Assembly (NCBI RefSeq): GCF_002251245.1
Contig: NZ_NPJG01000042.1
Span: 1-64,000 of the forward strand
DNA from: Prevotella sp. P5-92
Lineage (GTDB): Bacteria > Bacteroidota > Bacteroidia > Bacteroidales > Bacteroidaceae
Length of the DNA: 64,000 nt
Direction: 5' to 3'
The notes under the pieces are model-generated. The model made no database searches, was not told the origin of the DNA, and saw only the letters and a list, made by a program, of their open reading frames with translations. Below are positions 42,970 through 50,833 of the stretch, one piece after another; within the stretch, counting starts at the first letter, position 1; each line of letters begins with the position of its first letter. The position numbers were made by a program, and so were the translations under genes.

Positions 42970-43170
42970 AAATGGCAGGTCTTCTGACTTATCCTCAACG
43001 ACACGGTCTTCCCGGACATCTGCAAAACTCTGGTGTTTTGCTATCCAGTGACATTATTGGTCGGTTTCAAAAAAGGACTTACAGCATCGGGTAATGTCGC
43101 AGATTCTCACTGCGTTCCCATCTTAGCTCCGTAGCCTCAGAAATATCATCTCTGAGGGGGAGAACCAAAT
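42970..43170 (-). ncRNA. Cobalamin (AdoCbl) riboswitch in the nrdDG leader
   Basis: Read on the minus strand the hallmarks come in order: GGGAACGCAGTGAGAATCTG, then CCCGATGCTGTAAGTCC, TCACTGG, CCGGGAAG and, nearest the gene, the B12 box AAGTCAGAAGACCTGCC (complement of 42974-42990). The B12 box ends about 57 bases before the nrdD start. A TAATTTTG -7 element (43178-43185) sits immediately upstream. By analogy with B12 riboswitches on B12-independent isozymes, binding should switch nrdDG off. Confidence 0.93.
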
Positions 43171-43177
43171 GCGGTTG

Positions 43178-43185
43178 CAAAATTA
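43178..43185 (-). promoter_or_regulatory. -7 element of the riboswitch-nrdDG transcript
   Basis: TAATTTTG on the minus strand, ending 8 bases before the first riboswitch residues, a position that would place the start of transcription at the aptamer's 5' end. Confidence 0.55.
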
Positions 43186-43321
43186 TATGATTTTCTTGAA
43201 AAAGAAGAAGAAAAGAAGAAAAAAAGTACAAAAACATGCTTTTTTGCAATCTAAACTGCTTCTCGCAATAATTAGTTTTTAATGCTTATCAATCCTTATC
43301 TTTGCAAATTGTGTTTTTTCA

Positions 43322-43550
43322 TCGATTTAAATAAAAATCTTACGCTCAAAAAAGATAATTTATTCTCTTTTTCTTCGCTAAATCGATTTTTTGCACTATC
43401 TTTAGATAAGATAGGCTGCATCTCAACAAAAAAAATAAAAGTTTTTGGACTTTTATTTTGTTTTGTCTTCGATTTAAATAAAAATCTTACGCTCAAAAAA
43501 GATAATTTATTCTCTTTTTCTTCGCTAAATCGATTTTTTGCACTATCTTT
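43322..43550. repeat. 82-bp direct repeat (two copies) carrying promoter-like -7 elements
   Basis: 43322-43403 and 43469-43550 are identical over 82 bases, 147 bases apart. Each begins TCGATTTAAATAAAAATC and ends TTTTTTGCACTATCTTT, and each has TCGATTTA inverted as TAAATCGA inside. Between the copies lies AATAAAAG...CTTTTATT, a small hairpin. Confidence 0.95.
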
Positions 43551-43551
43551 G
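43544..43551 (+). promoter_or_regulatory. -7 element upstream of the AAA-ATPase-like gene
   Basis: TATCTTTG at the end of the second repeat copy, 44 bases before the start codon at 43596. The first copy ends TATCTTTA (43397-43404), and another TATCTTTG occurs at 43297-43304. Confidence 0.55.
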
Positions 43552-43595
43552 CTTCCGAATTGTGGGCATATCACTCCTGCAACAGTCAGAAAAAC

Positions 43596-45212
43596 ATGGG
43601 TACATATATAAACAAAGGTAATAAAGCTTTCAGAGACATCGTGTCTCACGAATATGTTGACAAGACATCGTTGATACCGCTGATAAATGCTAATCTAAAC
43701 TCCGAGAGCCGGTACAGTTGTGTCACCCGCTGCCGTCGATTTGGCAAGTCGATGGCGGCAAAGATGCTTTGTGCCTATTACGACAAGTCGTGTGACTCGC
43801 GCGAACTGTTTCGCGGATTAAAGGCCGAGCAGGACAAGACATTCGAGACATATCTCAACAAATACAACGTGCTCTATCTCGACGTGACATCATTCACAGC
43901 ACGGCCGGAAGTCAGGAAAAACATCGTGAGAGTTATCCAGGAAGAGATAATAAATGAACTTAAAGAGGTTTTTCCCGATGTAAAATACAAAGACAATTCC
44001 GACCTTATGGATGTTCTTTCCTCCATCCACCAAGCCACAGGAGAAAAATTCTTCTTTATCATCGACGAGTGGGACGCCATCTGCCGCGAGTTCCCCGAGC
44101 GACAGAAGATGAAGGGAGACCCTGATACTGTCACACCCACCATACTCGATGAATATGTCATGCTACTCCGCCGTCTGTTCAAGACACAGGATTCCGACGA
44201 GGTATTCGCCGGGGCATATCTCACTGGCATCCTGCCCATAAAGAAATACAACACCGAATCGGCGCTGAACAATTTCTGCGAGTATTCAATGATCGACCCG
44301 GCTTTCCTTGCCGCTTGCTATGGATTTACTGAAGACGAGGTTAAGATGCTGGCAGAGAGATACAACGCATCTATGGACAACCTTAAGATGTGGTACGACG
44401 GATATAACATCGGCAGGGAGAAATCCATCTACAACCCTTATTCCGTGATGAAAGCCCTGCAACGTGGTTCATGCCGAAGCTACTGGACTACAACGGGAGC
44501 CTACGACTCGGTCATCACATATATACAGATGAACTTCGACGGGCTCAAGGACGACATCATCCGTATGCTGGCGGGAGAACGCGTGTATGTCAACACCTCA
44601 AAATTTCAGAACGACATGAACATTGTCAGGAGTAAGAACGATGTTCTCACAGTGCTCATACACCTTGGTTACTTGGCATACGACGATGAAAAACAGCAGT
44701 GCTACGTGCCCAACAAGGAGGTAACCGACGAACTCTTGAATGCAGTGGAAGACACCTCCTGGAAAAGACTTGCAGATGCAATAACCGCTTCGCGCAACCT
44801 TCTCGACGCCACCATCGCGGGCAACGAGAATGCAGTGGCACAAGCCATCGACCTTGCCCACGACGAAAACACGAGCATCCTCGCCTACAACGATGAGAAC
44901 TCCTTGGCTTGTGTGCTCACAGTAGCATATATATGGGCAAGAAATGAATACGTCATCCATCGCGAGTATGCCACTGGCAAGGGATATGCCGACCTTGTGA
45001 TGATTCCGCGTCGCAACGTCAGCAAGCCAGCCCTCGTCATCGAACTCAAATTCAACAACACGGCCGACACTGCCATCGACCAGATAAAGCGCAAGCAATA
45101 TCCCGCAAAGATTGCAGAATACACCGGCGACATACTACTCGTGGGAATCAATTACGACAGAGAAACAAAGCTGCACACTTGCAAAATCGAGAGTTTCAAA
45201 ATTCGTGTGTAA
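43596..45212 (+). CDS. AAA-ATPase-like / PD-(D/E)XK nuclease-fold protein (DUF1703 type)
   Basis: 538 residues from MGTYINKGNKAFRD. It has the complete family build: SHEYVDKTSLI near the N-terminus, a Walker A variant CRRFGKSMAAKM (about 45-56), Walker B FFFIIDEWDA (about 150-159), SGY/LGYLAYD (about 370) and the C-terminal PD-(D/E)XK_9 region with GYADLVMIPR and ALVIELKFN (about 465-490). These proteins are abundant in Bacteroidales, often in many copies with unknown function; DNA binding or defence roles have been proposed. It lies alone downstream of a duplicated 82-bp promoter cassette. Confidence 0.85.
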   Translation: MGTYINKGNKAFRDIVSHEYVDKTSLIPLINANLNSESRYSCVTRCRRFGKSMAAKMLCAYYDKSCDSRELFRGLKAEQDKTFETYLNKYNVLYLDVTSFTARPEVRKNIVRVIQEEIINELKEVFPDVKYKDNSDLMDVLSSIHQATGEKFFFIIDEWDAICREFPERQKMKGDPDTVTPTILDEYVMLLRRLFKTQDSDEVFAGAYLTGILPIKKYNTESALNNFCEYSMIDPAFLAACYGFTEDEVKMLAERYNASMDNLKMWYDGYNIGREKSIYNPYSVMKALQRGSCRSYWTTTGAYDSVITYIQMNFDGLKDDIIRMLAGERVYVNTSKFQNDMNIVRSKNDVLTVLIHLGYLAYDDEKQQCYVPNKEVTDELLNAVEDTSWKRLADAITASRNLLDATIAGNENAVAQAIDLAHDENTSILAYNDENSLACVLTVAYIWARNEYVIHREYATGKGYADLVMIPRRNVSKPALVIELKFNNTADTAIDQIKRKQYPAKIAEYTGDILLVGINYDRETKLHTCKIESFKIRV

Positions 45213-45264
45213 AGTATAAATACAAAAAACGTGATATTTTAGAGGCATATAAATAATAATTATG

Positions 45265-45272
45265 TATATTTG
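45265..45272 (+). promoter_or_regulatory. -7 element of the second LRR gene
   Basis: TATATTTG matches TAnnTTTG, 42 bases before the start codon at 45315. Confidence 0.5.
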
Positions 45273-45314
45273 CAGATGAATAATATATGGACTTAAAAAT
45301 ATAATAAATTAATT

Positions 45315-47300
45315 ATGAAATCGACAACAAAAAACCATGTTAGTAACTTCCTTAACCTTAGAGTGTTAGTGGGGATTGGTGAAAAGTGCAGAACTTATCT
45401 GTTGGTTATATTTGCATTCCTGCTCACGGCATTGCCTGGATGGGCACAGAATGTGGTACAGGAGTCGGTGACAGATGGCACTGGGCTAAACTACAAGCTG
45501 TATAGCGACAATACAGCTACTCTTCTTGGCGCTACTTCCGAAGATATTTCAGTGCTGAACATTCCCGCCAGCGTGACATACGGTGGTCAGGAATATAAAG
45601 TTACCAAAATCGGTGATCACGCTTTTGTAGGAAAATCTTCTCTCACGTCAATCATTGGCGGCGAGAATATTACAAAAATAGGGTATAAAGCTTTTTCGGG
45701 ATGCTCTGCTCTTACAGGTAATATAGTATTTAATAATGTAACAAATATTGGAGAAGGCGCTTTTTGGGAGTGTGGCAATGGAGGGTTGAATTTGACATTC
45801 AACAATCTCGAGTGTGAGACAATAGGTTCTAGTGCATTCAAAAGTTTTAATGGCACTGTGAATTTGTATGGTAATGTTAAATATATTTTAAATAATGCTT
45901 TTTATAATGTAAATAATCACGAGAATTTTCAAGTGAATGCTAATCTACGTGGTATCACGATTATTGATGAGATTAACTTTTATAATATAAAAGGAGGAAA
46001 TATCTCCTTGGAAGTAAACAATGTCAATATTGGTCTATCTACATTTTCTGATTGTATTGCTGGAATAAAAATCTCAGGAACTATACAGAAAATTAATCAA
46101 GGGGCATTTTATAATTGTAATGAAACTATCATAGAGTTATATAATTCCTCCATAATATCGATAGATAATAATCCATGTTCGGAGGGAAATATTTCTACTA
46201 TTTACGTTTTACCATCATTAGTGGAAGAATATAAAACTAAAGGCATCAACGCTAATTTTGAAGCCCTTTCCGACAATCAGGCCCAAACAATCAACGACGT
46301 CAAATATGCTGTAAGAAGCAACGCAGCGGAATTTGAAGTGATAGGAACAGAGGTTGGTGCTTCGTTTGAAGACGGTATAGTGAACATAATTGATAATATT
46401 TACGGCCTTCCCGTCAGTTCAATCAGGGAAGATGCATTCAGTGAACAAGAGATAAGCTGTATCTTGGTGCCTGAGGAGAGATATAACGCAATACACTCTA
46501 ATGCCGGAGAATATGCCGACAAGGTGTTTGTAAATAGAGGTAAGGTGAATATCGTGGATGGCGACAATACCACATTGACATCAAGCGACAAAACTTGCTA
46601 TTTGCCAGGCGACATCACCTACAGCCGCACATTCAGCGAAGCAGGCCAGTACGCCACGATGTGCCTGCCCTTCGACCTCCCTGTGACCAATGCCCAGAAA
46701 AAGTTTGAGCAGGTATATGTTGCGCAAGGCAACATCATCCACAACACCTCCACCGACATGTATATCCTGATGCTGCTCAACCCCGAAGGCGAAAGCATTC
46801 CTGCCGGCACCCCGTTCTTCGTGAAGACCAAAGACACCGACGTGAAGCTGCAGAACAACGTGTTATGCCGCATGACCACAACGCCAGCCACAACACCGCT
46901 CACCGTGGTTGACTGGGACGGCAAGTCGGGACTGATGACCCAATGCCCCGATGTCAACGTGACATGCAGCGGCACCCTCGACGCCCGCACCGACTTCGAC
47001 GAGACCTACTACACATTCAATACCGACGGCTCGTTCGGCAACCGGCGCGCCGACACCAACTTCCCCGCCTACCGCATGTATCTCAACATCACCAACAAGA
47101 GCAATCAGGCTGCCCCCATCCTCATGTCTATCGGCATCTTCGACGACGACGACAACACCACCGGCATCCTCAATGTGATGCCTGTTGTGCTGAAGAAGTC
47201 AGCCGCAGAGGGCACCTTCACCATCGACGGCCGTGCCGTAAAAGGCACTCTGTCAAGGGGCTTGTACATAGTGAATGGCAAGAAGGTGGTAGTGGAATAA
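45315..47300 (+). CDS. BspA-type LRR surface protein (661 aa)
   Basis: 661 residues with a long basic lead (MKSTTKNHVSNFLNLRVLVG) before the signal hydrophobic core and cleavage after LPGWA. The LRR array (about 70-310) has the BspA form IG..AF..C, here weaker and richer in Asn than in the protein at 16061. A second globular part follows (about 400-620: MCLPFDLPVTNAQ, AGTPFFVK), which recurs in Prevotella LRR proteins. The end GTFTIDGRAVKG...GLYIVNGKKVVVE is a sorting-type tail. The middle of the gene (about 45690-46250) is clearly AT-richer than both ends, suggesting repeat replacement or transfer. A 52-aa peptide gene follows 36 bases downstream. Confidence 0.87.
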   Translation: MKSTTKNHVSNFLNLRVLVGIGEKCRTYLLVIFAFLLTALPGWAQNVVQESVTDGTGLNYKLYSDNTATLLGATSEDISVLNIPASVTYGGQEYKVTKIGDHAFVGKSSLTSIIGGENITKIGYKAFSGCSALTGNIVFNNVTNIGEGAFWECGNGGLNLTFNNLECETIGSSAFKSFNGTVNLYGNVKYILNNAFYNVNNHENFQVNANLRGITIIDEINFYNIKGGNISLEVNNVNIGLSTFSDCIAGIKISGTIQKINQGAFYNCNETIIELYNSSIISIDNNPCSEGNISTIYVLPSLVEEYKTKGINANFEALSDNQAQTINDVKYAVRSNAAEFEVIGTEVGASFEDGIVNIIDNIYGLPVSSIREDAFSEQEISCILVPEERYNAIHSNAGEYADKVFVNRGKVNIVDGDNTTLTSSDKTCYLPGDITYSRTFSEAGQYATMCLPFDLPVTNAQKKFEQVYVAQGNIIHNTSTDMYILMLLNPEGESIPAGTPFFVKTKDTDVKLQNNVLCRMTTTPATTPLTVVDWDGKSGLMTQCPDVNVTCSGTLDARTDFDETYYTFNTDGSFGNRRADTNFPAYRMYLNITNKSNQAAPILMSIGIFDDDDNTTGILNVMPVVLKKSAAEGTFTIDGRAVKGTLSRGLYIVNGKKVVVE

Positions 47301-47336
47301 AAATGAAGAGTACTAACATTTAAGAACGAAAATACA

Positions 47337-47495
47337 ATGAAGAAAAAAAAGTATGAAACCCCATTAATGAAGCAGTATGACATTATGCCAACCCGCATAT
47401 TGGCTGGCAGCAATGAACCCGGTACAGGTAAAAATGGTAACGGAGGCGGCTACGCCGGAATCTTCTATCCTTCCGCCGACGGCATTATGGCATAA
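47337..47495 (+). CDS. Small peptide with KKKY..P.M..Y.I leader motif (52 aa)
   Basis: ATG at 47337 to TAA at 47493-47495: MKKKKYETPLMKQYDIMPTR, then ILAGSNEPGTG and a Gly-rich end (KNGNGGGYAG, IFYPSADGIMA). It aligns with the peptide at 29019-29162 over the first half (KKKY, P, M, Y, I, a short hydrophobic patch, then Gly/Ser), while the second halves differ completely. It is 36 bases after the LRR gene and separated from the GH35 gene by 183 bases containing a hairpin and new promoter elements, so it belongs to the LRR transcript. The conserved-leader, variable-tail pattern is what one expects of a processed or exported peptide family. Confidence 0.7.
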   Translation: MKKKKYETPLMKQYDIMPTRILAGSNEPGTGKNGNGGGYAGIFYPSADGIMA

Positions 47496-47584
47496 AAGTC
47501 AATGATTGTCGAAGGACAATAATTAGTGGAATAATTGGCATTTTGAATCAAAAACAGGATAAATCATCCGTTTTTAATCATTTA

Positions 47585-47622
47585 ATTGCAGATTTTCGTT
47601 GATTTATGCGAAAGTCTGCAAT
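47585..47622. terminator. Inverted repeat between the peptide gene and the GH35 gene
   Basis: ATTGCAGATTTTCG (47585-47598) pairs with CGAAAGTCTGCAAT (47609-47622) with a single G-T wobble over 14 positions. It may end the upstream transcript; the T run is weak. Confidence 0.55.
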
Positions 47623-47645
47623 TATTTATGTACTTTTGTGGTCTG

Positions 47646-47653
47646 TAACTTTG
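47646..47653 (+). promoter_or_regulatory. -7 element of the GH35 gene
   Basis: TAACTTTG, 25 bases before the start codon at 47679; TACTTTTG at 47631-47638 is an alternative. Confidence 0.5.
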
Positions 47654-47678
47654 CATACTACTTAAATAATATAAATGT

Positions 47679-50036
47679 ATGAAACAGATAATTGAATCGA
47701 TTCTTATGATATTACTCTTGGCTTGCGTCTTGCCTGATAAGGCGATGGCGGCTGAGAGGGAGACTTTCGCTATAGGCAAGAACACATTCTTGCTTAATGA
47801 CAAACCTTTTGTGGTGAAGGCTGCCGAGGTTCACTATCCTCGCATTCCTCGCCCTTATTGGGAGCATCGCATCAAGATGTGCAAGGCCCTGGGCATGAAC
47901 ACACTCTGCCTGTATGTCTTCTGGAATATACACGAACAAAAGGAGGGCGTGTATGACTTCACGGGCCAGAACGATGTAGCTGAGTTCTGCCGCCTGGCGC
48001 AGAAGAACGGGATGTATGTCATCGTGCGCCCCGGCCCCTATGTGTGTGCCGAGTGGGAGATGGGCGGACTGCCATGGTGGCTTTTGAAGAAGAAGGATAT
48101 CCGCCTGCGCGAGCGCGACCCGTATTTCATGGAGCGTGTGCGGCTGTTTGAGAAGGAGGTGGGTAAGCAGCTTGCTCCGCTCACTATTGACAATGGCGGA
48201 CCGATAATAATGGTACAGGTGGAGAATGAATACGGCTCTTACGGCGAGGACAAGCCATACGTGTCGGAAATACGCGACATCGTGTGTGAGTCGGGATTCG
48301 ACAAGGTCACACTCTTCCAGTGCGACTGGTCGAGCAACTTCACCCGCAACGGTCTCGACGATCTCATCTGGACAATGAACTTCGGGACAGGTGCGAATAT
48401 CGACAATCAGTTTCGCCGCCTCAAGGAGTTGCGTCCAGAGTCGCCGCTGATGTGCTCCGAGTTCTGGAGCGGATGGTTTGACAAGTGGGGCGCACGTCAT
48501 GAGACCCGTCCTGCCGACGACATGGTGGCTGGTATCGACGAGATGCTTTCCAAGGGCATCAGCTTTTCGTTGTATATGACTCATGGCGGTACGTCATTCG
48601 GTCATTGGGCTGGAGCCAACAGTCCAGGATTTGCCCCAGACGTAACATCCTACGACTATGATGCGCCAATCAACGAGTGGGGACTGCCTACGGAAAAGTA
48701 TTGGACACTTCGACGCACTATGCAGAAATATGCCGATGGAGGAAAGCTCCCCAATGTACCCAAGGCTCCAATGCCAATAATCTCTGTGCCTAAGTTTATG
48801 TTTACGGAGTTTGTTCCTATTACAAGTGGTATCGACACAACAATAGAGTCGCGCGATGTGAAGACCATGGAAGAGCTCGACATGGGGTGGGGCAGCATGA
48901 TCTATGAGACGACATTGCCCACAGTCGCCTCATCGTCGCTCTTGACGCTGAACGACTGTCACGACTACGCTCAGGTGTTTATCGACGGCAAATATATTGG
49001 CAAGATTGATCGTGTGAAAAACGAGAAAAGTCTTATGATTCCAGCAGTCGCGAGCGGCCAGAGACTCACCATCCTCATCGAGGCGATGGGTCGCATCAAC
49101 TTCGGGCGTGCCATCAAGGACTTCAAGGGAATCACCGAGCGGGTCACTCTCACCGCCGAGACCGACGGCCACATACTCACATACGACCTGAAGAACTGGC
49201 ACATCGCCACCATCCCCTGCGATTATCAAACTGCAGTAAAAGCATTCGCTTCGGCTAAGCCTCATAGGTTTTCCCTTCAGTCGCCTAACGTTGTTTCTTC
49301 ATCTAATAAAGGTTACTATCGTGCCAGCTTCACTCTGAAGAAGGTTGGCGACACCTTTATCAATATGGAGGCATTTGGCAAGGGAATGGTGTATGTCAAT
49401 GGTCATGCCTTAGGTAGGTTCTGGAACATCGGTCCACAGCAGACACTATATGTTCCCGGTTGCTGGTTGAAGAAGGGCAATAACGAGGTTGTGGTGCTCG
49501 ACATCGTAGGTCCTAAGGGAGCCCCCGTGGCATATTGTCAGGACAAGCCCGAACTCGACAAACTCAATCTTGAGAAGAGCAACAAACACAATAATCCAGG
49601 CGACCGTCCCGACCTCAATTCCGCCGCTCCAGTTGTCGATACTAATCTCAAAGCCGGCAACGGATGGCAGACTATTTCGTTTACCGCTCCCGCAAAGGGC
49701 AGATATGTGGCAATAGAGTGCCGTTCCACTCATGCGTCCGACCAAGTGGCAGTGGCAGAGCTATATCTTCAGGATAACAATGGCAAGCGTCTCAGTCGCG
49801 AACCATGGACAGTGAAGTATGCCGACAGTGAGAACGAGGCGGGAAATCATACCGGCGACAAGGTGTTCGACCTTCAGGAGTCAACCTATTGGCAGACGAA
49901 GCGCGGTACCGACTTCCCTCATCTGCTGGTCATCGACCTGGGCAGTGAGCAGACCATCAAGGCTCTCGACTATCTGCCACGAGCCGAACAAGGTGCTCCT
50001 GGCAGTGTAAAGCAAATGCGGGTATTCGTATATTAA
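47679..50036 (+). CDS. GH35 beta-galactosidase with C-terminal discoidin-like domain
   Basis: 785 residues. A signal peptide (1-24, ending AMA|AER) is followed by the GH35 barrel: FVVKAAEVHYPRIP, MNTLCLYVFWNIHE, VRPGPYVCAEWEMGGLPWW, the acid/base Glu184 in VENEYGS and the nucleophile Glu261 in CSEFWSG. Beta-sandwich domains run from about 400 to 630 (AFGKGMVYVNGHALGRFW, typical of the family). The last 130 residues (TNLKAGNGWQTISF to LDYLPRAEQGAPG) form an F5/8 type C domain, probably glycan-binding. It would cut terminal beta-galactose in the periplasm or at the surface. Confidence 0.93.
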   Translation: MKQIIESILMILLLACVLPDKAMAAERETFAIGKNTFLLNDKPFVVKAAEVHYPRIPRPYWEHRIKMCKALGMNTLCLYVFWNIHEQKEGVYDFTGQNDVAEFCRLAQKNGMYVIVRPGPYVCAEWEMGGLPWWLLKKKDIRLRERDPYFMERVRLFEKEVGKQLAPLTIDNGGPIIMVQVENEYGSYGEDKPYVSEIRDIVCESGFDKVTLFQCDWSSNFTRNGLDDLIWTMNFGTGANIDNQFRRLKELRPESPLMCSEFWSGWFDKWGARHETRPADDMVAGIDEMLSKGISFSLYMTHGGTSFGHWAGANSPGFAPDVTSYDYDAPINEWGLPTEKYWTLRRTMQKYADGGKLPNVPKAPMPIISVPKFMFTEFVPITSGIDTTIESRDVKTMEELDMGWGSMIYETTLPTVASSSLLTLNDCHDYAQVFIDGKYIGKIDRVKNEKSLMIPAVASGQRLTILIEAMGRINFGRAIKDFKGITERVTLTAETDGHILTYDLKNWHIATIPCDYQTAVKAFASAKPHRFSLQSPNVVSSSNKGYYRASFTLKKVGDTFINMEAFGKGMVYVNGHALGRFWNIGPQQTLYVPGCWLKKGNNEVVVLDIVGPKGAPVAYCQDKPELDKLNLEKSNKHNNPGDRPDLNSAAPVVDTNLKAGNGWQTISFTAPAKGRYVAIECRSTHASDQVAVAELYLQDNNGKRLSREPWTVKYADSENEAGNHTGDKVFDLQESTYWQTKRGTDFPHLLVIDLGSEQTIKALDYLPRAEQGAPGSVKQMRVFVY

Positions 50037-50094
50037 TAAAAGAGGTGTTGTGGAAATATACTTCCTTTCTTACTTGCGATTCATCCACTTCAGA

Positions 50095-50403
50095 TTAGAC
50101 GATTTCAAACATCTTGTCAAACCCGGTCATCTTGAAAACTTTTTCCACAATATCGTTCAAGCCCTTGAGGGTGACCGTCTGCCCGTTGGCATTTGCAGTC
50201 TTCTTGATAATCATAAAAATGCGCAGACCGGTGGATGAGATATAGTTTAGACGTGTAACGTCGATGAGCATCGGCTTTACCATGTCCTTTTGCAGTGACT
50301 CAATCTCTTCTTGCAGATCTTGGGCTGCCACGGTGTTTAATTCTCCGTTCATCTCCATTGCAAGGATTTCGGGAGAGTTTTGTGTTACTGTAAATTTAAA
50401 CAT
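50095..50403 (-). CDS. STAS-domain protein (anti-anti-sigma factor type)
   Basis: 102 residues covering one STAS domain: beta strands at the start (MFKFTVTQNSPEILAMEMNG), the helix AAQDLQEEIESLQ and the phosphorylation loop LNYISSTGLR with Ser56/Ser57. Such proteins are switched by serine phosphorylation and act through partner switching with a kinase and phosphatase. No partner gene is adjacent: the GH35 gene converges on it and the hydrolase diverges. The partner must be elsewhere in the genome. Confidence 0.85.
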   Translation of the reverse strand: MFKFTVTQNSPEILAMEMNGELNTVAAQDLQEEIESLQKDMVKPMLIDVTRLNYISSTGLRIFMIIKKTANANGQTVTLKGLNDIVEKVFKMTGFDKMFEIV

Positions 50404-50681
50404 ATTTTTTCTTGTTTTGTTCGTATTAAAATGGTAAGATTTTGCAGAAACGTAATTCTTTGGTCACAAAGGTAGTAATATTCTTGAAATATCAACAGAG
50501 AAATTTCAAAACATCTTAATATTTAACATTAATTGGCAAAACCTGTAAGGTGCTGAGTAGTTACTATCCGTTGATAAGCGATATGCAACCTTCTCAGCGG
50601 TTTGCATTCCTACGCATTAAAAACCTCAGTCATAAGGCAATATTATTTAAAGAAATAGTTGGTCGTTACAGAATTATTTAG

Positions 50682-50689
50682 TAATTTTG
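50682..50689 (+). promoter_or_regulatory. -7 element TAATTTTG directly before the hairpin
   Basis: TAATTTTG ends one base before the CCCCCGA arm of the hairpin, so the RNA would begin in or very near the stem. The next gene starts at 50834. Confidence 0.55.
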
Positions 50690-50746
50690 CCCCCGAATGC
50701 TGAGGAAATGTGTCTGAAAAAGATATATTTCCTCAGTGCTCGGGGG
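50690..50746 (+). ncRNA. Candidate structured 5' leader hairpin of the hydrolase-transporter transcript
   Basis: CCCCCGA (50690-50696) pairs with TCGGGGG (50740-50746) and, inside a 3x3 internal loop, CTGAGGAAAT (50700-50709) pairs with ATTTCCTCAG (50727-50736). All 17 paired positions are perfect. It is about 90 bases before the start codon, so it is not a terminator of that gene. No known riboswitch class is recognised. Confidence 0.55.
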
Positions 50747-50833
50747 TATTTTCATAATAAATATGAATCTATTTTCGAATTATTTAGGTATTAATATATG
50801 GTTGATAACATTAATGTATAAAAATAAACGATT

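Larger units (their letters stand above)
50404..50833. other. 430-base intergenic region with promoter and 5'-end hairpin
   Basis: It separates the divergent STAS and hydrolase genes. It contains GGTGCTGAGTAGTTACT (50549-50565, also present at 10984-11000), a -7 element (50682-50689) and a long hairpin (50690-50746). No gene is seen. Confidence 0.6.

Noticed and set aside
43282-43649. Two frames (plus and minus) across the duplicated 82-bp cassette
   Set aside because: Both simply translate the repeat twice. The identity is at DNA level and contains promoter elements, so a coding role is unlikely.
47712-48584. 290-codon antisense frame in the GH35 gene
   Set aside because: Fully inside a well-supported gene with catalytic motifs; no promoter or conserved motif on the antisense strand.
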